Source: Peptostreptococcus faecalis
GTDB lineage: Bacteria > Bacillota > Clostridia > Peptostreptococcales > Peptostreptococcaceae
Direction: 5' to 3'
Assembly: GCF_900240845.1 (NCBI RefSeq)
Contig: NZ_OERU01000007.1
Location: 1-49,868, forward strand
DNA length: 49,868 bases
The notes below the pieces were generated by a model. That model was given only the letters and a program-made list of their open reading frames with translations. It ran no database searches and was not told the DNA's origin. This document shows, one piece after another, positions 25,390 through 33,330 of this stretch. The stretch's first letter is position 1. Each line of letters opens with the position of its first letter. The translations under genes and the position numbers were made by a program.

Positions 25390-27727
25390 AAAGGCGATCA
25401 ACAGCACGATCCAAAAGGCAAAGGGCGACGGCAAACCCCACTCTGCACAACAGAGTATCCCCTTTGAAATCATGTATCCTGACGGTATCTGCAAGCTGGA
25501 TGAAAAACACTATTCCAAAAGCATTGCCTTTGAAGATATTAACTATCAGCTTGCCCAACCGGACGATAAGACGGCTACCTTTGAAAACCTCTGCGACTTC
25601 TACAATTACTTTGACGCTTCGGTTGGGGTGCAGCTTTCTCTGATTAGCAGTTCCACCAACAAAGAGGATTTTGAACAGAGTATCGTAATCAGCGAGCAAG
25701 GCGATGACTTTGACAGTATCCGCACCGAGTATTCGGGTATGTTGCAAAATCAGCTTGCCAGAGGTAACAACGGCCTTGTGAAATCCAAGTATCTCACCCT
25801 CACCATTGAGGCCGATAACCTAAAAGCTGCACGGGCAAGGCTTTCCCGCATTGAGGCGGATGTACTCAATCATTTCAAGGTGATTGGCGCACCGGCAAAA
25901 CCACTTGATGGCAAACACAGGCTGGAAACGCTCCATGGGATATTCCATCCCGACAGTGAGCGTTTTTCTTTTGCCTGGGACTGGCTACCGAAAAGCGGCC
26001 TTTCCGTGAAAGATTACATTGCTCCGTCCTCGTTTCGCTTTGGGGACAACCGAATGTTTCGCATGGGTAAGAAGTTAGGGGCGGTATCGTTCTTGCAAAT
26101 TCTCGCCCCTGAACTCAATGACCGTATGTTAGCCGATTTTATGGAGGCACAGGATGGCTTGATGGTAAATCTGCATATCCGCAGTATCGACCATAGCGAG
26201 GCCATCAAAACCATCAAACGTAAAATCACCGACTTGGACGCAATGAAGATTGCTGAACAGAAAAAGGCGGTTCGCAGTGGCTACGACATGGATATTATCC
26301 CCTCTGACCTTGCCACCTATGGCGGTGAGGCAAAAAACCTATTGCGTGATTTGCAGAGCCGCAACGAGCGAATGTTCCTCATCACTTTCCTTGTGGTGAA
26401 CTTTGCCGACACCAAACAGAAACTTGAAAACAATGTGTTTCAATCAGCAGGTGTGGCGCAGAAATACAACTGCACGCTCACAAGGCTGGACTACCAACAG
26501 GAACAGGGCTTTATGTCCTCTATCCCATTGGGCGTCAATCAAATCAAGATAAAGCGCAGCCTTACCACCAGCAGCACCGCCATCTTTGTGCCGTTCACCA
26601 CACAGGAATTGTTCCAGTCTGGCGAGGCACTTTACTATGGGCTGAACGCTCTTTCCAACAACATGATTATGGCAGACCGAAAACAGCTCAAAAATCCCAA
26701 TGGCTTAATCCTTGGTACACCGGGCAGCGGTAAATCATTCTCTGCAAAACGTGAAATCGCCAATGCGTTCCTGATGACAAAGGATGATATTATCATCTGC
26801 GATCCCGAGGCGGAGTATTACCCCCTTGTGCAGCGTTTGCATGGGCAGGTAGTGAAAATCTCACCTACCAGCAAGCAGTTTGTCAACCCCATGGATATTA
26901 ACCTCAACTACTCCGAGGACGACGGCCCCCTTGCGCTCAAAAGTGATTTTATCCTCTCCTTGTGTGAGCTGGTGGTCGGCGGCAAGGATGGTTTGCAGCC
27001 GATTGAGAAAACAGTAATTGACCGTGCCGTAACCAACGTGTACCGTGGATACCTCGCTGATCCAAGTCCCGATAAAATGCCAATCCTTGAAGATTTGTAT
27101 GCGGAAATCAAGACACAACCGGAGGCGGAAGCACAGCGTATCGCTTCTGCACTAGAGCTGTATGTGACGGGCAGTCTCAATATCTTTAACCACCGTACCA
27201 ACGTGGATATTCAAAACCGCCTTGTGTGCTTCGACATCAAGGAATTGGGCAAACAGCTTAAAAAGTTGGGTATGCTGATTATTCAAGATCAGGTGTGGGG
27301 CCGAGTGACTGCCAACCGCAGTGAGGGCCGTGCTACCCGTTACTACATTGATGAGTTTCACCTTTTGCTGAAAGAGGAACAGACCGCAAGCTATTCCGTG
27401 GAGATTTGGAAACGCTTTAGAAAATGGGGCGGCATTCCTACTGGCATTACGCAGAACGTGAAAGACTTGCTTTCCTCTCGTGAGGTGGAAAATATCTTTG
27501 AGAACTCCGACTTTGTATATATGCTCAATCAGGCAGCGGGTGATAGAGAAATTCTTGCAAAGCAACTCAATATCTCTCCACAGCAGCTTTCCTATGTGAC
27601 CCACTCCGAGGCTGGCGAGGGGCTTATCTTCTATGGCAATGTGATCCTGCCTTTCGTGGATCGTTTCCCAACGGATACTGAACTGTACCGCATTATGACG
27701 ACAAAACCGGAGGAAGTAGCATCATAA
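25346..27727 (+). CDS. VirB4-like conjugation ATPase
   Basis: 793 residues. It starts at TTG 25346 inside prgI, 10 nt after GGAGG. Walker A is GTPGSGKS (457-464), followed by IICDPEAEYYPLV and Walker B in RYYIDEFHLLL; the NTPase region ends with GGIPTGITQNVKDLL. It energises assembly and operation of the type IV channel at the inner face of the membrane. Full length and intact. Confidence 0.93.
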   Translation: MSNTEQKRKLTAKDKKAINSTIQKAKGDGKPHSAQQSIPFEIMYPDGICKLDEKHYSKSIAFEDINYQLAQPDDKTATFENLCDFYNYFDASVGVQLSLISSSTNKEDFEQSIVISEQGDDFDSIRTEYSGMLQNQLARGNNGLVKSKYLTLTIEADNLKAARARLSRIEADVLNHFKVIGAPAKPLDGKHRLETLHGIFHPDSERFSFAWDWLPKSGLSVKDYIAPSSFRFGDNRMFRMGKKLGAVSFLQILAPELNDRMLADFMEAQDGLMVNLHIRSIDHSEAIKTIKRKITDLDAMKIAEQKKAVRSGYDMDIIPSDLATYGGEAKNLLRDLQSRNERMFLITFLVVNFADTKQKLENNVFQSAGVAQKYNCTLTRLDYQQEQGFMSSIPLGVNQIKIKRSLTTSSTAIFVPFTTQELFQSGEALYYGLNALSNNMIMADRKQLKNPNGLILGTPGSGKSFSAKREIANAFLMTKDDIIICDPEAEYYPLVQRLHGQVVKISPTSKQFVNPMDINLNYSEDDGPLALKSDFILSLCELVVGGKDGLQPIEKTVIDRAVTNVYRGYLADPSPDKMPILEDLYAEIKTQPEAEAQRIASALELYVTGSLNIFNHRTNVDIQNRLVCFDIKELGKQLKKLGMLIIQDQVWGRVTANRSEGRATRYYIDEFHLLLKEEQTASYSVEIWKRFRKWGGIPTGITQNVKDLLSSREVENIFENSDFVYMLNQAAGDREILAKQLNISPQQLSYVTHSEAGEGLIFYGNVILPFVDRFPTDTELYRIMTTKPEEVAS

Positions 27728-27757
27728 AGAAAACAACTATTTTTTGTTGGAAGTAGG

Positions 27758-27766
27758 TGGTATAAT
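27758..27766 (+). promoter_or_regulatory. Extended -10 promoter before the nuclease-like cargo gene
   Basis: TGGTATAAT, a perfect extended -10, 24 bp before the ATG. No good -35. It suggests this insert is transcribed independently of the transfer operon. Confidence 0.55.
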
Positions 27767-27790
27767 GTAAAACAATTAGGAGGTGGTCAA

Positions 27791-28546
27791 ATGGCGAAAA
27801 ATACATTAGACACAACAAGAGAGCTTAAGGTTCTACTCGCTCAGGTAAAAGGTTTTTGCGACACCATTGAAGATATATTACATAATAAAGATGCCGCAGA
27901 AATTGGGCGCTATTCATGTTTCAAAGATATGGCGCATATGTATAATGATTTTGCAGAACTGGCAAGGAAATTATTGCGTGTCCCCTCTATGTTTTATACC
28001 TTTGAAGTGGACAAAATGCCAGGGTGGGCGGATTCCACATGGCCTGCCCAAAAGAAAACGCTTGAGCAAGTCTGGGTAAGTGCAAAAATGCTGTATGCTA
28101 GCTTAGAGGGAAGCGTTGATTTCGCAGATGATGAATTTGACAATCTTGAAAACTTTATATTCTCTAGATTACGCACAGTAATGTTTGATAGACCACAAAA
28201 AGAGGTTGAGGTACAAAATGCAATCGAGTCTCTATTGCTGGGGCGAGGTTTAAGCAAAGGTACTGACTATGATCGAGAAACAGGAAAATTCGAATTTTCC
28301 GGCAAAGAATATATTCCTGATTTCATTATTCCGAAATTACAATTATGTATTGAAGTAAAATTGTTACGCGAGAATAGAAAGTCAAAAGTGATTGAAGAAA
28401 TAAGTGCAGACATTACAGCCTATAGCAAACAATATGAGCGTCAACTGTTCGTTGTATATGATTTAGGGTTCATTCAAAACGAGGAGGAGTTCCGGCGAGA
28501 TATTGAAAATGCTGGTGCCGTCAAAGTAATCATTGTAAAACATTAG
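27791..28546 (+). CDS. PD-(D/E)XK nuclease-like cargo protein
   Basis: 251 residues. The N-terminal ~135 residues are helical and unrecognised. The C-terminal ~115 have a restriction-endonuclease-like core: E138/E143 in a helix, then PDFIIPKLQLCIEVK with D177, E188 and K190, then ADITAYSKQY and LFVVYDLGF. DNA or RNA cleavage is inferred from the fold. It stands between virB4 and the methyltransferase, is more AT-rich than the flanking transfer genes, and has its own promoter and terminator. It is therefore probably an inserted accessory gene, plausibly defence-related. Confidence 0.75.
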   Translation: MAKNTLDTTRELKVLLAQVKGFCDTIEDILHNKDAAEIGRYSCFKDMAHMYNDFAELARKLLRVPSMFYTFEVDKMPGWADSTWPAQKKTLEQVWVSAKMLYASLEGSVDFADDEFDNLENFIFSRLRTVMFDRPQKEVEVQNAIESLLLGRGLSKGTDYDRETGKFEFSGKEYIPDFIIPKLQLCIEVKLLRENRKSKVIEEISADITAYSKQYERQLFVVYDLGFIQNEEEFRRDIENAGAVKVIIVKH

Positions 28547-28559
28547 AATAAAGCATTCT

Positions 28560-28588
28560 AACCCGCTTCAAATGAGGCGGGTTTTCTT
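28560..28588 (+). terminator. Terminator of the nuclease-like gene
   Basis: AACCCGC (28560-28566) with GCGGGTT (28577-28583), then T-rich. It lies inside the transfer operon, so it should reduce read-through to the methyltransferase and hydrolase. Confidence 0.75.
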
Positions 28589-28611
28589 ATGCTCAAAATT
28601 AGGAGGTGACA

Positions 28612-29642
28612 ATGAAATAGAAACAAAATTAACCCATTTAAGCCTGTTCTCTGGTATCGGAGGCCTTGACCTTGCGGCAGAGGCGGCAGGCTTTGAAACA
28701 ATCTGCCAATGCGAATGGGCCGACTTTCCCTATTCCATTTTGGAAAAGCACTGGCCGAACGTACCAAAATTTAGAGATATTACAACACTAACAAAGGAGG
28801 CTTTTATTGAACAAACAGAACAAGACACCGTTACCGTTATCTCAGGCGGGTTTCCATGTCAGCCGTTCTCAACCGCAGGACAGCGAAAAGGTTTTGCGGA
28901 TGAACGCTACTTGTGGCCTGAAATGTGCAGAGTTATTACAGAACTTAGCCCCCGCTTCGTGCTTGGGGAAAATGTTGCTGGCTTCATCAATATGGGGCTC
29001 GACAAAACGATTTTTGACTTGGCAAAAGCAGGATACGCTGTTTTGCCATTCGTATTTCCGGCTTGTGCCGTCGGTGCGTGGCATGAGCGCCAACGAACTT
29101 TTATCGTCGCGGTTGATGTTTCCTACGCCCCTTGCCTCCGACAAAAACACAGGCAAGGATGTCAAAAGCCTGGATGTGTACCTGTCGGAGAATGGAATAT
29201 TCCGCAAGCGAAACAAAAACGGCTCGATCTGGAGCCTGCCACTGTCAGCGGCGGTGTTCTACTTAACGCCGATGGCATCGGACGGATACCGCAGCACGCT
29301 AAAACCGGAGTCCATGAAAAAAGGAGAGGAACACTCGAACCTTGCCACGCAGATCATCTTCAAGGAGAACCCGATTTCGGATACAGCAGCCTTGAACCCC
29401 GACTGGGTGGAATGGCTGATGGGCTTCCCGCAGGGATGGACGGCGTAAAGCTATGGGAAACCGAACCGGCAGACATTCCCCGCATTACTGAAAATGTGAA
29501 AGGCCGTTCTTTACGGCTGAAAACGTTAGGCAATGCCGTGTGCCCGCCACAGGCATATCCAATCTTTCGCTTTATGGCGGATATTCTGACAGGTAGGTGC
29601 CAGGAGCATTGCGTTTGGGAGGTGAACGATGAAGAAGTATAA
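28612..29642 (+). CDS. DNA (cytosine-5-)methyltransferase with disrupted start
   Basis: C5 methyltransferase motifs: LSLFSGIGGLDLAAEAAGF (SAM site), SGGFPCQPFSTAGQRKGF with the catalytic Cys in PCQ, GENVAGF, GAWHERQRTF, and at the C-terminus LGNAVCPPQAYPIF. After AGGAGGTGACA the ATG (28612) reads ATG AAA TAG. The protein frame is one base out; one extra A (ATG AAA ATA GAA) would join start and body. The only in-frame ATG upstream (28572) lies in the terminator loop and lacks a Shine-Dalgarno. Codons between ~29110 and 29450 look non-native in this frame. The gene is probably silenced or poorly expressed. It overlaps the hydrolase gene by 14 bp. Confidence 0.75.
28807..29448 (+). CDS. Overlapping gene in a second frame, methylase-associated protein type
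   Basis: A 213-codon frame lies wholly inside the methyltransferase gene in another frame. It begins at TTG 28807, 6 nt after a perfect AAAGGAGG (28793-28800). It reads CLGKMLLASSIWGSTKRFLT, FPTPLASDKNTG, TPMASDGYRSTLKPE and ALNPDWVEWLMGFPQGWT, patterns I associate with the variable C-terminal parts of phage and ICE cytosine methylases. Third positions are clearly G/C-rich in this frame from ~29110 to the stop, as in neighbouring element genes, but not in the methylase frame. Either a true overlapping gene or the trace of an ancient frameshift. Confidence 0.55.
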   Translation: MNKQNKTPLPLSQAGFHVSRSQPQDSEKVLRMNATCGLKCAELLQNLAPASCLGKMLLASSIWGSTKRFLTWQKQDTLFCHSYFRLVPSVRGMSANELLSSRLMFPTPLASDKNTGKDVKSLDVYLSENGIFRKRNKNGSIWSLPLSAAVFYLTPMASDGYRSTLKPESMKKGEEHSNLATQIIFKENPISDTAALNPDWVEWLMGFPQGWTA

Positions 29643-31515
29643 GCCACGGGATAAAGTAACACAAAAAATGACGCAGGACGGCGCCACCGAGCAAAACCAA
29701 TATACAGGCGAAAGCGAGAATATCAGCGGGCGGGAAAAGCAACAAAACTTTTCTCGCTCGTTGCATTTTTCAGAGGAGGAGCTTGCCAACCCTGATTTAC
29801 AAAAGTATATCCGCAAGTCTGAAAAGGCAGCGGATAAGCTGGAGGCGGCACAAGAAAATATCCCCACCAAGAAAAAGCTCACACGCAAACGCACCTTTGA
29901 TGAGGCGGCTGGGAAAGGCAAATCCAAACTCCATTTTGAGGAAGTGGAGAAGCCCATGCCCAAAAGTGGTAAGAAAAATCTTGCCTCCAAAGCCGCTGGC
30001 GGTGTCGGCAGCACGATCCATCAGAAAGTACACGGTAAGGTGTATGAGGTGGAAAAAGAAAACTCTGGAGTGGAGGCAGGCCATGGCGTGGAGCGTGCCG
30101 GTGAAAAGGTTCTCTCCACCAGTGGCCGAACCGCCAAGCGTGTGATCCGCCATCATCGGCTGAAACCCTACCGTGAGCTTGCGGCAGCGGAAAAGGCAGC
30201 AATGAAAGCTGACACCAACTTTCTCTACCGCAAGACACTTTCGGAAAATCCGAGCATTGCGGGCAATCCACTTTCCCGCTTTTGGCAAAAGCAACGGATT
30301 AAGCGCAACTATGCAAAGGATTTGAGAACTGCCCAAAAGACGGCACAGAAAACAGGTGGTGCCGTAAAGAAAACGGCTGAGGCCACCGAAAAGGCAACTG
30401 CCTTTGTCGCCAAGCATTGGAAAGGCGGCATTGCCATTGGCCTTGTTGCCATGCTCGTTATGAGCTTAATGGGTGGTGTAGCTTCCTGTTCCAATATGAT
30501 GATCGGCGGTTTATCCACGGTTGCCGCATCTACTTATCCATCCGAAGAAACAGAAATGGCAGCTGTGGAGGCAACCTATGCCGGCAAAGAGCAATCCTTG
30601 CAATACAAGCTGGATCACTACGAGGAGCAAAACCCCGGCTATGATGAATATTGCTATCAGCTTGATGGTATTTACCACAATGCACATCAGCTCGCCGCTT
30701 ATCTCTCTGCCAAGTATGAGGACTATACCCTCAGTGAAGTGCAGGCGGAGTTAGATCGGCTTTTTGGTTTGCAATACAAGCTGACGGAGAAAGTAACCAC
30801 CGAAACACGCTATCGTACCGAAACCAGAACCGATACATGGACGGATGAGAATGGTGAAACCCATTCCGATACATACACCGTGCAGGTGCCCTACACCTAC
30901 CGCATTATGACCGTTACCCTCAAAAACAACGGGTTAGCCTCTATCTTACCAAGCCAGCTTACACCACAGCAGTTAGAAATGTATCAAATCTACTGCGAAA
31001 CCAGTGGCAATATGCCCCTGCTCTTTGGTGGTGGTTCACTTGATGGCAGCCCATCTACCGACCTAAGCGGTGTGCAGTTTGTAAACGGCACACGACCAGG
31101 CAACACGGCAATCGTGGAACTTGCGAAAAATCAAGTGGGCAATGTAGGCGGACAGCCCTATTGGAGCTGGTACGGTTTTAATGGCCGTGTGGAATGGTGT
31201 GCCTGTTTCGTATCATGGTGCCTCAACCAAGCGGGATATAGCGAACCGAAATTTGCCGCCTGTACCTCTCAGGGTGTGCCATGGTTTCGAGACCATGGAC
31301 AATGGGCAAGCGGGAATTACACCGACCTTGCACCCGGCGACATCATTTTCTTTGATTGGGATGGCAGCGGCGACGCAGACCATGTAGGCATTGTGATCGG
31401 CAAGGACGACACCACCGTTTATACCGTAGAGGGCAACAGCGGTGACGCTTGCAAAATCCGCATTTATCCATTAACAAGCCAGTACATTTACGGCTATGGC
31501 CTGATGAACTGGTGA
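29629..31515 (+). CDS. CHAP-domain cell-wall hydrolase of the conjugation system
   Basis: 628 residues. A basic, low-complexity ~265-residue cytoplasmic N-terminus is followed by one membrane helix (~272-292, GIAIGLVAMLVMSLMGGV). An extracellular helical stalk ends in a CHAP amidase/endopeptidase with VEWCACFVSWCLNQAG (catalytic Cys), LAPGDIIFFDWDG, DHVGIV (catalytic His) and VEGNSGD. It presumably opens peptidoglycan for the mating channel, as VirB1/CwlT-like enzymes do. GGGAGGTGAACG precedes the ATG, which overlaps the methyltransferase end. Confidence 0.88.
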   Translation: MKKYKPRDKVTQKMTQDGATEQNQYTGESENISGREKQQNFSRSLHFSEEELANPDLQKYIRKSEKAADKLEAAQENIPTKKKLTRKRTFDEAAGKGKSKLHFEEVEKPMPKSGKKNLASKAAGGVGSTIHQKVHGKVYEVEKENSGVEAGHGVERAGEKVLSTSGRTAKRVIRHHRLKPYRELAAAEKAAMKADTNFLYRKTLSENPSIAGNPLSRFWQKQRIKRNYAKDLRTAQKTAQKTGGAVKKTAEATEKATAFVAKHWKGGIAIGLVAMLVMSLMGGVASCSNMMIGGLSTVAASTYPSEETEMAAVEATYAGKEQSLQYKLDHYEEQNPGYDEYCYQLDGIYHNAHQLAAYLSAKYEDYTLSEVQAELDRLFGLQYKLTEKVTTETRYRTETRTDTWTDENGETHSDTYTVQVPYTYRIMTVTLKNNGLASILPSQLTPQQLEMYQIYCETSGNMPLLFGGGSLDGSPSTDLSGVQFVNGTRPGNTAIVELAKNQVGNVGGQPYWSWYGFNGRVEWCACFVSWCLNQAGYSEPKFAACTSQGVPWFRDHGQWASGNYTDLAPGDIIFFDWDGSGDADHVGIVIGKDDTTVYTVEGNSGDACKIRIYPLTSQYIYGYGLMNW

Positions 31516-31545
31516 ACACAACACAATTTGAAAGGAGTCTATTAC

Positions 31546-31806
31546 ATGACAGCGATTGAAAAAATGAGAAACGAGATTGAGAAAACAAAAGTCAAAATCT
31601 CTGAACAGCAGAAAAAGGTTCGTGATCTGGAGCAGAAAATTTCCGAGGAGGAAAACCTTGAAATTGTCCGTATGGTAAAAGCGGTCAAGCTGGAGCGTAG
31701 CGAACTTGCGGCGTTCTTGAAAGCCTATGCCAGCGGTGAAATTGCGCTACCTAAACCTTACACCACAGAAGAAACCACGGAGGATATTGAAGATGAAGAA
31801 AAATAA
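31546..31806 (+). CDS. DUF4315 family protein
   Basis: 86 residues from ATG 31546, 9 nt after AAAGGAG (an in-frame TTG at 31528 has no site). A coiled coil (~3-50, KMRNEIEKTKVKISEQQKKV and on) leads into an acidic tail ending TTEDIEDEEK. DUF4315 proteins occur at this place in Tn1549-type elements; function unknown. The end overlaps the next gene by 14 bp. Confidence 0.82.
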   Translation: MTAIEKMRNEIEKTKVKISEQQKKVRDLEQKISEEENLEIVRMVKAVKLERSELAAFLKAYASGEIALPKPYTTEETTEDIEDEEK

Positions 31807-32500
31807 ACTTATCCGCACCTGTACTGTATTGATGGCCACCCTCATGATGTTGGGTGGCTTTTCTGTTACCGCTTATGCCGGTGGTGGCGAAGAAACCACT
31901 TCCGAACCGGAGCCGACACCCGAAGTCACATCCTCCACACCCCTCACCCCAGAGGGTAACCTTACTCTTGTTGATGATATTGAGGGCGAGGCTGACGAGG
32001 ATAAGCAGTTTATTACCGTTGTTTCTAAAAACGGCAATTACTTTTACATCATTGTTGACCGTGCGGCAGAGGGCGAAAACACCGTGCATTTTCTGAACCT
32101 TGTGGATGAGGCGGATTTGATGGCGCTTATGGAGGAGGGACAAAGTACCGCTCCTGTTGCCCCCTTGACCTGTACTTGTACGGATAAATGCGAGCATGGC
32201 GCAGTGAATATGAATTGTCCGACCTGTAAAACAGATACCAGCACTTGCACGGGCAAAGAGGCTGTTGTTCCTGAAGAACCGGAGCCTGAACAGAAAAGCG
32301 GCAGTCCTCTCGCTATCATCTTTGTGGTGCTAGTGCTTGCTGGCGGCGGAGCCTTTTACTACTTTAAGATTATGAAACCAAAGCAGGACAGCCACGGCGG
32401 CACTACGCTTGATGATCTGGATTTTGAAGATGATGAGTATGAGGACGAGGACACCGAACTGGAACTGTTTGAGGAGGATAGCGAGCAAGAGGACGAATAG
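31793..32500 (+). CDS. DUF4366 membrane protein of the mobile element
   Basis: 235 residues from ATG 31793 (GGAGG upstream). A signal peptide (~1-29) ends VTAYAGG, then comes a Pro/Glu/Thr linker, a domain ~50-120 with FITVVSKNGNYFYIIVDRAA and FLNLVDEADL, a Cys-rich part (CTCTDKCEHG, CPTC), one membrane helix (~172-192) and a very acidic cytoplasmic tail. The pattern fits the DUF4366/CD1107 family, always linked to DUF4315. Probably a surface part of the transfer apparatus. Confidence 0.83.
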   Translation: MKKNKLIRTCTVLMATLMMLGGFSVTAYAGGGEETTSEPEPTPEVTSSTPLTPEGNLTLVDDIEGEADEDKQFITVVSKNGNYFYIIVDRAAEGENTVHFLNLVDEADLMALMEEGQSTAPVAPLTCTCTDKCEHGAVNMNCPTCKTDTSTCTGKEAVVPEEPEPEQKSGSPLAIIFVVLVLAGGGAFYYFKIMKPKQDSHGGTTLDDLDFEDDEYEDEDTELELFEEDSEQEDE

Positions 32501-32513
32501 GCAGGCATGAGAA

Positions 32514-32541
32514 AACCCGCCGTCAGTTTTGACGGCGGGTT
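32514..32541. terminator. Hairpin between convergent genes
   Basis: AACCCGCCGTCA and TGACGGCGGGTT, perfect 12-bp arms, but a weak T-tail. Confidence 0.7.
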
Positions 32542-32547
32542 AGTAAG

Positions 32548-33216
32548 TTAAAATTCATCTTGTGAATAGAGGCGCTTTATATCTGTCTTTAGCGGTGTCA
32601 AATCCGCAAGTTCAAACTTTTTAAACAGAAATTTTTCCATATCATGGTTATGCCATAGCTCTCCAATAATTTCATGAGGATCATCTACAACATAATTTCT
32701 TCCTTGTAGAGCCCCACAATGTTCGCATGCGTTAGCCATATACTTTGAATTTGTTGTTTTGCTATATCGCACTTGAATACTTGGAATTTCTTTGGAAAGG
32801 AGATCATCAATATAGCTTAAATCTCCCAACCCGACAGTTGGACCACCCATAGAAAACATTTCATCCAAATCTTCTAAGTCATAGCTAAGATAGTAAGAGT
32901 ACACGGGTGTTGACTTCCCACATTTATAGCATACTTTTTCCCAGCGGTATATATTCAATCCATAAATCTCTATGTATTTTAAGACCAACTCTGGGAGGTT
33001 AATCGTTGATTTACAATTAGGATAACTTGAACATCCAGCAAACATCCCATGCTTTCCATCTCTAATTTTGTAAAATCCGTTGCACTTATCACACGGAATC
33101 CGTATTTGTGTAAAAGCTGAATTATGTGAATGTGTCTGTGGGATCGGAGCAACAATAGGCTGTTCCTCTCTCACTGTTTTTTCTGTTTTATTGAATAATC
33201 TACTGAATAAACCCAT
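32548..33216 (-). CDS. Zinc-ribbon protein with topoisomerase-type C4 finger
   Basis: 222 residues. After a 35-residue linker comes IPCDKCNGFYKIRDG...GCSSYPNCKSTI (C42, C45, C62, C68), the C4 zinc ribbon found at the C-terminus of type IA topoisomerases. Two further pairs follow, CYKC (96-99) and CEHC (~163), which may form a second zinc site. No catalytic domain. It is transcribed against the transfer genes and divergently from topB, so it is probably accessory. DNA binding is likely; a link to topoisomerase function is only suggested by position. Confidence 0.72.
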   Translation of the reverse strand: MGLFSRLFNKTEKTVREEQPIVAPIPQTHSHNSAFTQIRIPCDKCNGFYKIRDGKHGMFAGCSSYPNCKSTINLPELVLKYIEIYGLNIYRWEKVCYKCGKSTPVYSYYLSYDLEDLDEMFSMGGPTVGLGDLSYIDDLLSKEIPSIQVRYSKTTNSKYMANACEHCGALQGRNYVVDDPHEIIGELWHNHDMEKFLFKKFELADLTPLKTDIKRLYSQDEF

Positions 33217-33330
33217 TTATGTATTCACCCTCCCAGCAGAATATAGCATCCGCTTAGCTCATTTGTTAAAACTATTTTTCTTGATTATACACTCAACCCT
33301 ATATTTTCACAATAAAAAAGGAGGTATTTA

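Noticed and set aside
29797..30417. 206-codon minus-strand frame opposite the CHAP hydrolase
   Set aside because: Antisense to a repetitive basic region; no known motif or start signal.
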